Source: CALHVX01 sp964640725 (GTDB lineage Bacteria > Pseudomonadota > Gammaproteobacteria > Pseudomonadales > Azotimanducaceae). From it: a DNA stretch of 17,914 bases. Under the pieces are notes generated by a model. That model was not told the origin of the DNA. It made no database searches and saw nothing but the letters and a program-made list of their open reading frames with translations. This document shows, piece by piece, positions 14,092 through 17,914 of the stretch (within the stretch, counting starts at the first letter, position 1; every line of letters begins with the position of its first letter). A program made the position numbers and the translations under genes. The DNA is taken from the NCBI GenBank assembly GCA_964640725.1, contig CAZXIJ010000050.1, forward strand, positions 1 through 17,914. Direction: 5' to 3'.

Positions 14092-15402
14092 TCACGGTGA
14101 CTCGTGTGTTGGGTCGCAGCGGTCCCGGGCCCAGATCGCGAGGCCCTCGGTGACGCTCGTAAAGTGATCACTGTCCTGAATCGGCACATCGCTGATGAGC
14201 GCCGCGAGCGTATCGCGCACCACGGGGGCTTGCGCCATACCACCGGTCAGGTACACCCGGTCCGGCGCGGACACGCCACTGTCCAGCAGCTCGGTCACGG
14301 TCGCACGCAGCCGTTCTTGCAGCCGGGTGCAGGACTGGGCAAACAGCGCGCGATCCGCCCCGGGGGCCAAACCGGCTTCCAGAAACGCCAGATCCATCGC
14401 CGCCTCGGGCTGCGCAGACAGCGCAATCTTGGCGGCTTCCACCTCTCTCAGCAGACGATAGCTGCCACGCCCGCGCTGCAAGCTCAGCAGGCGCTCAAGG
14501 CCACGGGCATCCAACGCGTCATCGCGCAACTCTTCCAGCCGAGTCAGCGTGTCGCGCGCGTAAAACCGCGCCTGCGCGTTGACATCGTTAATGGTGATCG
14601 CATCGACCAGGTAGTGGTTGGGCACCGGCAGCCCGCTGCGTAGCAGCTGCTGCCAGCCGAGCTCAGGCACGGCAGCCGCCAGAGCCAGTGCCTGATCGTA
14701 GTCGTTGCCGCCAAGGCGCTCGCCGCTGTGGCCCAACATATCGGCACCACGATCCGGTGCCTGCCGATGATCGGGACCGACCGCGACCAGGGAGCAGTCC
14801 GTGGTGCCGCCGCCGACATCCACGACCAGCACGCGCTCGTTGTGGTTCAGGCCGGCTTCGTATTCGAGCGCTGCCGCCAGCGGCTCGTACAAAAACTCCA
14901 CCTCATCAAAACCTGCAAGGTGCGCTGCGCGTTGCAGCATCTGCAGCGCCTGATCGTTCTCCACGCTGCCCACCGGGCCCTGAAAATTCACTGGCCGGCC
15001 GATCACCGCGGCAGTTACCGGCGCATCGAGCGCCCGCTCGGCGTGCAGCCGCACATTCGCCATCATGGCGCCGACAATGCGCTCAAAGCGTGCCCGCACC
15101 TCCCGCAGCAGCCCGGGAGCCCCGAGAAAGCTCTTGGGGCTCTTCACAAAGAAGCCCGCCCCGGGGTTCTCCAGGTAGGCCGCCAGGGCCTCGCTGCCGA
15201 AACGTAGCGCCGTGAACGCCGCACTGTCCGTGCGCAGACGCCCGGCTGCGTCCAGCGGCAAATCGAACTTCACCTCCGGGCTCCAGAGCATGGAGGGCAT
15301 CAAAGTGCGCCCTTGCTCTACGGGCAACAGCTGCACGCCGGCGGCGCCGGCCAGGCCAGCCGCACAGTGCGAGGTGCCGTAGTCAAAGCCGATGCGATGC
15401 AT
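14092..15402 (-). CDS. yegD: YegD-type Hsp70 family chaperone-like protein
   Basis: An actin/Hsp70-fold ATPase of 436 residues, close to E. coli YegD (about 450). Motifs in order: phosphate-1 GFDYGTSH (5-12), connect region YEPLAAALEY (172-181), phosphate-2 DVGGGTTD (195-202), HSGERLGGNDYD (DnaK-like GGxDFD), and adenosine motif VYLTGGMAQAPVV near the end. The substrate-binding domain and lid of DnaK are absent, as in YegD, so it is an ATPase domain without the classic peptide clamp. The cellular role is not established. ATG 15402 is chosen because it places MHRIGFDYGTS at the N-terminus; longer reading upstream has no family similarity. It lies 47 bp after the CNNM gene and is probably cotranscribed. 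Confidence 0.92.
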   Translation of the reverse strand: MHRIGFDYGTSHCAAGLAGAAGVQLLPVEQGRTLMPSMLWSPEVKFDLPLDAAGRLRTDSAAFTALRFGSEALAAYLENPGAGFFVKSPKSFLGAPGLLREVRARFERIVGAMMANVRLHAERALDAPVTAAVIGRPVNFQGPVGSVENDQALQMLQRAAHLAGFDEVEFLYEPLAAALEYEAGLNHNERVLVVDVGGGTTDCSLVAVGPDHRQAPDRGADMLGHSGERLGGNDYDQALALAAAVPELGWQQLLRSGLPVPNHYLVDAITINDVNAQARFYARDTLTRLEELRDDALDARGLERLLSLQRGRGSYRLLREVEAAKIALSAQPEAAMDLAFLEAGLAPGADRALFAQSCTRLQERLRATVTELLDSGVSAPDRVYLTGGMAQAPVVRDTLAALISDVPIQDSDHFTSVTEGLAIWARDRCDPTHESP

Positions 15403-15449
15403 TGCGGGACAGTCCTGGAGTCGGGGAAACGGCGCCGTAAAGCCGGCGG

Positions 15450-16358
15450 CTACGGCAGGTCTTCGACAACCAGACCCCGGGCGCGCGCCCGGTTGCGCCA
15501 CTGCGCACGCGCCTGGTTCTGCATATCTTCCGCCGCGTCCGTCTCGTCGACGATCTCAAGGCCCAGCAGCGTCTCGATCACGTCTTCCATCGTGACGACC
15601 CCGGACATGCCCCCAAAGTCATCCACAACCACTGCAATGTGCTCCTGCCGGTTCATGAACCGCGTGAACAGATCCGGCAGGGGGAAGGCTTCGGGAATCA
15701 CCATGATTTCGCGGCGAAGGGTCTGAATCAGATCGTCCCCGGCATCGGCAACCAGCCGCTCCAGGATCTCGTCCTTCAGCACGAAGCCGGTAACCAGATC
15801 CCTGGAATCGGACTGAAAGGTCGGAATTCGCGAGTAGTGCAGCGTCTCGTGCTCGGCGTGAAAAGCGCTGATGCTCATCTCTTCAGCCGCCATGACGACC
15901 ACGGTGCGGGGCGTCATGATTGCCTCCGCCGTGACCCGCTCGAAGCGCAGCAGGTTGGTGATGATCTCGGATTCTTTCTGCTCAAACACACCCTGCTTGG
16001 CGCCGATGCGCGTCATCGCCAGAAAATCGCTGCGGGATAGCACGCTGCCGTCCACGTCCGGTTTTATCAGCCGCGTNNNNNNNNNNNNNNNNNNNNNNNN
16101 NNNNNNNNNNNNNNNNNNNNNNNNNNNNNNNNNNNNNNNNNNNNNNNNNNNNNNNNNNNNNNNNNNNNNNNNNNNNGCCGACAGCGGCAGATCGATGTCC
16201 TCTTTGAACGCGCGCAGGGTCTTGCCGAGATCCGTGCCTTTCTGGTTCTCGATCTCTGCGTAGGTCGGCGTGATGCTCAGCAGCACGGCTTCCCACATGG
16301 AGCACAGGAACGAGAAGATGATAGAGATGGAGAAGAACAGGAGCAGGAGCGAGAGCAT
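15450..16358 (-). CDS. CNNM-domain / CBS-pair membrane protein (HlyC/CorC family), interrupted by gap
   Basis: The N-terminus MLSLLLLFFSISIIFSFLCSMWEAVLLS is the first membrane helix of a CNNM (DUF21) domain, followed by TPTYAEIENQKGTDLGKTL. After the gap come TRLIKPDVDG, SRSDFLAMTRIGAKQGVFEQKES and two CBS motifs: AEAIMTPRTVVVMAA and the later HIAVVVDDFGGMSGVVTMEDVIETLLG with EIVDETD. The protein stops about 30 residues after the second CBS, so the C-terminal CorC/HlyC transporter-associated domain is absent. These proteins are linked to magnesium/cobalt transport or are called hemolysins; the function of this one is not proven. Family spacing suggests that roughly 240 nt of the membrane domain is missing in the 100-N gap. 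yegD follows 47 bp downstream. Confidence 0.87.
   Translation of the reverse strand: MLSLLLLFFSISIIFSFLCSMWEAVLLSITPTYAEIENQKGTDLGKTLRAFKEDIDLPLSXXXXXXXXXXXXXXXXXXXXXXXXXXXXXXXXXXTRLIKPDVDGSVLSRSDFLAMTRIGAKQGVFEQKESEIITNLLRFERVTAEAIMTPRTVVVMAAEEMSISAFHAEHETLHYSRIPTFQSDSRDLVTGFVLKDEILERLVADAGDDLIQTLRREIMVIPEAFPLPDLFTRFMNRQEHIAVVVDDFGGMSGVVTMEDVIETLLGLEIVDETDAAEDMQNQARAQWRNRARARGLVVEDLP
16077..16176. other. Assembly gap (100 N) in the CNNM membrane domain
   Basis: Exactly 100 N. It removes the central transmembrane helices. The flanks read in the same frame across it. Confidence 0.97.
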
Positions 16359-16487
16359 TGCGATGTCGTTCTGAGGCCGAAGAGCGCGCAGGATAGCAAG
16401 TCAACTGCGCCACGCCGGGCCTTTCGAGGATGCGCCCCTGGAGATCAGATACTTCTGTTTTTCCCGTTCGTGCCATTCTTTCAAAGG

Positions 16488-16511
16488 CCGGCCAAAAAAC
16501 CGGCCAAAAAC
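16488..16511. repeat. Tandem 12-bp direct repeat upstream of the Fic gene
   Basis: CCGGCCAAAAAA (16488-16499) is followed directly by CCGGCCAAAAAC (16500-16511). They lie 53 bp before the Fic start and just left of its AT-rich promoter region. A related pair lies inside the gene start (16580-16603). They are candidate operator half-sites. Confidence 0.6.
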
Positions 16512-16515
16512 GCGG

Positions 16516-16562
16516 ACTATTTTTCATATATTTACTATATATCTATATGATATATATAGAGA
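16516..16562 (+). promoter_or_regulatory. AT-rich promoter region of the Fic gene with palindrome
   Basis: A 47-bp stretch of almost only A and T stands out from the GC-rich surroundings. It holds several TATATA-like -10 candidates and a perfect inverted repeat, TATATATC (16536-16543) and GATATATA (16549-16556) with a 5-nt spacer. No consensus TTGACA is seen. A regulator or the Fic C-terminal winged helix could bind here. Confidence 0.5.
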
Positions 16563-16563
16563 T

Positions 16564-17796
16564 ATGAGCCATTCAGAAGCGGCCAATAAATCGGCCAAAA
16601 AAATACCAGAAAGCCGCGGTGAAAGCCCCGCATCCATGGAACCGCTGCTGATCAGTGCGAGTTCCTCACATCGAGGGAAACTCACCGACCTGGTGGTTGA
16701 GCTGACCGCGAAGTCGACGGGCTTGAGCAAGAGCCTGGCACCCGCCATTTCCAAGGCGCTTGCGACGCTGGTGCGCTCCCTGAATTGCTACTACTCAAAC
16801 CTCATCGAAGGCCATGACACCCACCCAGTCGATATTGAGAGAGCACTCAATGAAGATTTCAGCGCTGACCCTGAACAGCGCGATCTTCAGCTCGAAGCGA
16901 AGGCACATATCGAGGTTCAGAAGTGGATCGATGAGGGTGGTCTCGATGGACGTGCATGTAGCGAAGAGGGAATTCTCGAAACCCATCGTAGATTCTGCGA
17001 GCTATTGCCGCCGGACCTGTTGAAAGTCGCGAATCCTGACACCGGGGAAGAGCTTCAGGTTACTGCAGGGCAGTATCGAGACAGAGATGTAAAGGTTGGG
17101 CGGCACGTCCCGATCAGTCCGGGTGCAATTCCTGCGTTCATGGCTCGATTTGAAGCGGTTTACACCAAGCTTGGTCGCACTGATCAGATTATGGCTGCGT
17201 CCTCGGCGCATCATCGATTGCTATGGATACACCCCTTTCTCGATGGCAATGGCCGTGTCGCTCGGCTCATCTCTTATGCCATGTTGCGTGAAGGGCTAAA
17301 GACTCAGGGCCTATGGTCAGTTGCGCGCGGTCTTGCCCGCAACGAAGCGCAGTACAAGCAGCACCTCAATAACTGCGACCTTCCAAGGCGCAATGACCTG
17401 GATGGCCGCGGCAACCTAAGCGAAGAAGCACTTGCTGAGTTTACTGAATTCTTCCTGAAGACTTGTATCGATCAGGTTGAGTTTATAGAAGGTCTTGTAG
17501 AGCCGGAGCGACTACGCACGCGCGTGCTGGTCTGGGCTGAAGAAGAAATGCGGCTGGGTCAGCTCACCAAGGGCTCAGACACCGTCCTCAAGGTGTTGCT
17601 TCAGGATGGCGAAGTTGAGCGCGCACGCCTTCCTGAAATCCTCAGCGCCAGTGATCGCAGCGCGCGAAGAGTAACGTCCGCACTGATCGAGCGCGCCGTC
17701 GTCAACAGCGCGAGTACACGGGCGCCACTCAAACTCAATTTGTCCGCAGAAATGGCAGAACGGTGGCTACCCGGCTTGTTCCCTGGAAAAAAATAG
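16564..17796 (+). CDS. Fic family protein (AMP-transferase, class II self-inhibited)
   Basis: A 410-residue Fic/DOC protein that would transfer AMP from ATP to a protein hydroxyl. The core motif HPFLDGNGRVAR (223-234) fits HxFx(D/E)GNGRxxR with catalytic His223. The inhibitory helix motif (S/T)xxxE(G/N) is SNLIEG (78-83), with Glu82, N-terminal to the core, so it is class II and can self-inhibit. AGQYRDRDVKVG (168-179) is the conserved flap region. The C-terminal ~80 residues look like a winged helix (KVLLQDGEVERARLPEILSASDRSARRVTSAL), as in Fic proteins that may bind DNA. No antitoxin gene is adjacent. Base composition is lower in GC than its neighbours, hinting at transfer. The SD is weak (AGAG before the ATG). 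The target is unknown. Confidence 0.93.
   Translation: MSHSEAANKSAKKIPESRGESPASMEPLLISASSSHRGKLTDLVVELTAKSTGLSKSLAPAISKALATLVRSLNCYYSNLIEGHDTHPVDIERALNEDFSADPEQRDLQLEAKAHIEVQKWIDEGGLDGRACSEEGILETHRRFCELLPPDLLKVANPDTGEELQVTAGQYRDRDVKVGRHVPISPGAIPAFMARFEAVYTKLGRTDQIMAASSAHHRLLWIHPFLDGNGRVARLISYAMLREGLKTQGLWSVARGLARNEAQYKQHLNNCDLPRRNDLDGRGNLSEEALAEFTEFFLKTCIDQVEFIEGLVEPERLRTRVLVWAEEEMRLGQLTKGSDTVLKVLLQDGEVERARLPEILSASDRSARRVTSALIERAVVNSASTRAPLKLNLSAEMAERWLPGLFPGKK
16580..16603. repeat. Second CGGCCAAWAAA pair inside the Fic gene start
   Basis: CGGCCAATAAAT (16580-16591) and CGGCCAAAAAAA (16592-16603) repeat the upstream 12-bp unit at the same 12-bp period. They encode ANKSAKK of the flexible N-terminus. 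Together with the upstream pair they bracket the promoter. Confidence 0.55.
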
Positions 17797-17804
17797 GAAA
17801 CAAA

Positions 17805-17914
17805 ATGCAGCTCACCAAGATCCATGGGATGGACGACTGCAAGGCGGGAAGTCAAAGAATCATTCCGGACGCTATCGAACAGCCCAGCCACAAAAAAGCC
17901 CGGCGTTACCGGGC
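17805..17914 (+). CDS. Possible small or partial ORF at the window edge
   Basis: An ATG at 17805 with AGGAAA (17795-17800) four nt upstream opens a frame that runs at least 36 codons to the window end (MQLTKIHGMDDCKAG...). I recognise no family. It passes straight through the hairpin at 17898-17914, which argues against a real gene. It may be chance reading after the Fic stop. Confidence 0.2.
   Translation, partial: MQLTKIHGMDDCKAGSQRIIPDAIEQPSHKKARRYR
17892..17914 (-). terminator. Rho-independent terminator for a leftward gene outside the window
   Basis: GCCCGG (17898-17903) and CCGGGC (17909-17914) form a 6-bp GC stem with loop CGTTA. On the minus strand the stem is followed by six T (A-run 17892-17897). 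This is the classic form for a gene ending just right of the window. It may also serve the Fic gene if a T-run follows beyond 17914. Confidence 0.7.

Noticed and set aside
16359..16487. Search for a tRNA, small RNA or attachment site at the left edge of the Fic region
   Set aside because: No cloverleaf, CCA end or duplicated core was found in this spacer, so integration at a tRNA cannot be supported from the window.

Overview
The window is high-GC, densely coded bacterial DNA that most resembles a gammaproteobacterium, perhaps a marine, hydrocarbon-using one. The basis is the gene content: class II PyrC, long-form Sua5, a YegD-type Hsp70, a WaaP-like LPS kinase domain and a CYP153 P450. The family cannot be fixed from the sequence. 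Four runs of exactly 100 N (1407-1506, 6841-6940, 12195-12294, 16077-16176) are scaffold gaps of nominal length, so this is a draft or metagenome assembly. Each gap cuts a real gene.

Layout. 27-2409 (+): a tight three-gene run of an MDR/quinone-oxidoreductase-like dehydrogenase, a lipoprotein-type SAM methyltransferase and a lipoprotein histidine phosphatase. 2379-3191 (-): an alpha/beta hydrolase with His at the nucleophile position, overlapping the phosphatase tail. 3331-5320 (+): a CYP153 P450, divergent from the hydrolase across a palindrome-bearing promoter, then a hemolysin III/PAQR membrane protein. 5260-6144 (-): an SDR dehydrogenase, overlapping the hemolysin III tail. 6276-7634 (+): an unrecognised secreted two-domain protein with an (Ala/Val/Glu) tandem-repeat linker. 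7713-9956 (-): a 747-residue fusion of a degenerate clan-A glycosidase-like barrel and an LPS-kinase-type domain. 10105-12116 (-): pyrC and sua5 with an ATGA overlap. 12295-13289 (-): a trans-3-hydroxy-L-proline dehydratase-type proline racemase family enzyme whose 3' end is lost in a gap. 13549-14082 (+): an Hcp-like protein with a Sec signal peptide. 14092-16358 (-): a CNNM/CBS transporter-like protein followed by yegD. 16564-17796 (+): a self-inhibited Fic AMP-transferase with an AT-rich, repeat-flanked promoter. A hairpin at the right edge looks like the terminator of a leftward gene lying outside.

How the genes relate. CYP153, the MDR dehydrogenase, the SDR and the hydrolase would suit oxidation of alkyl or terpenoid substrates, but no ferredoxin or ferredoxin reductase is present, so a pathway is only inferred. 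pyrC-sua5 is a housekeeping pair (pyrimidines, tRNA t6A). Several starts are TTG codons with good Shine-Dalgarno sequences. No tRNA, rRNA, CRISPR array or insertion sequence was seen. No stretch over 300 bp lacks a gene.
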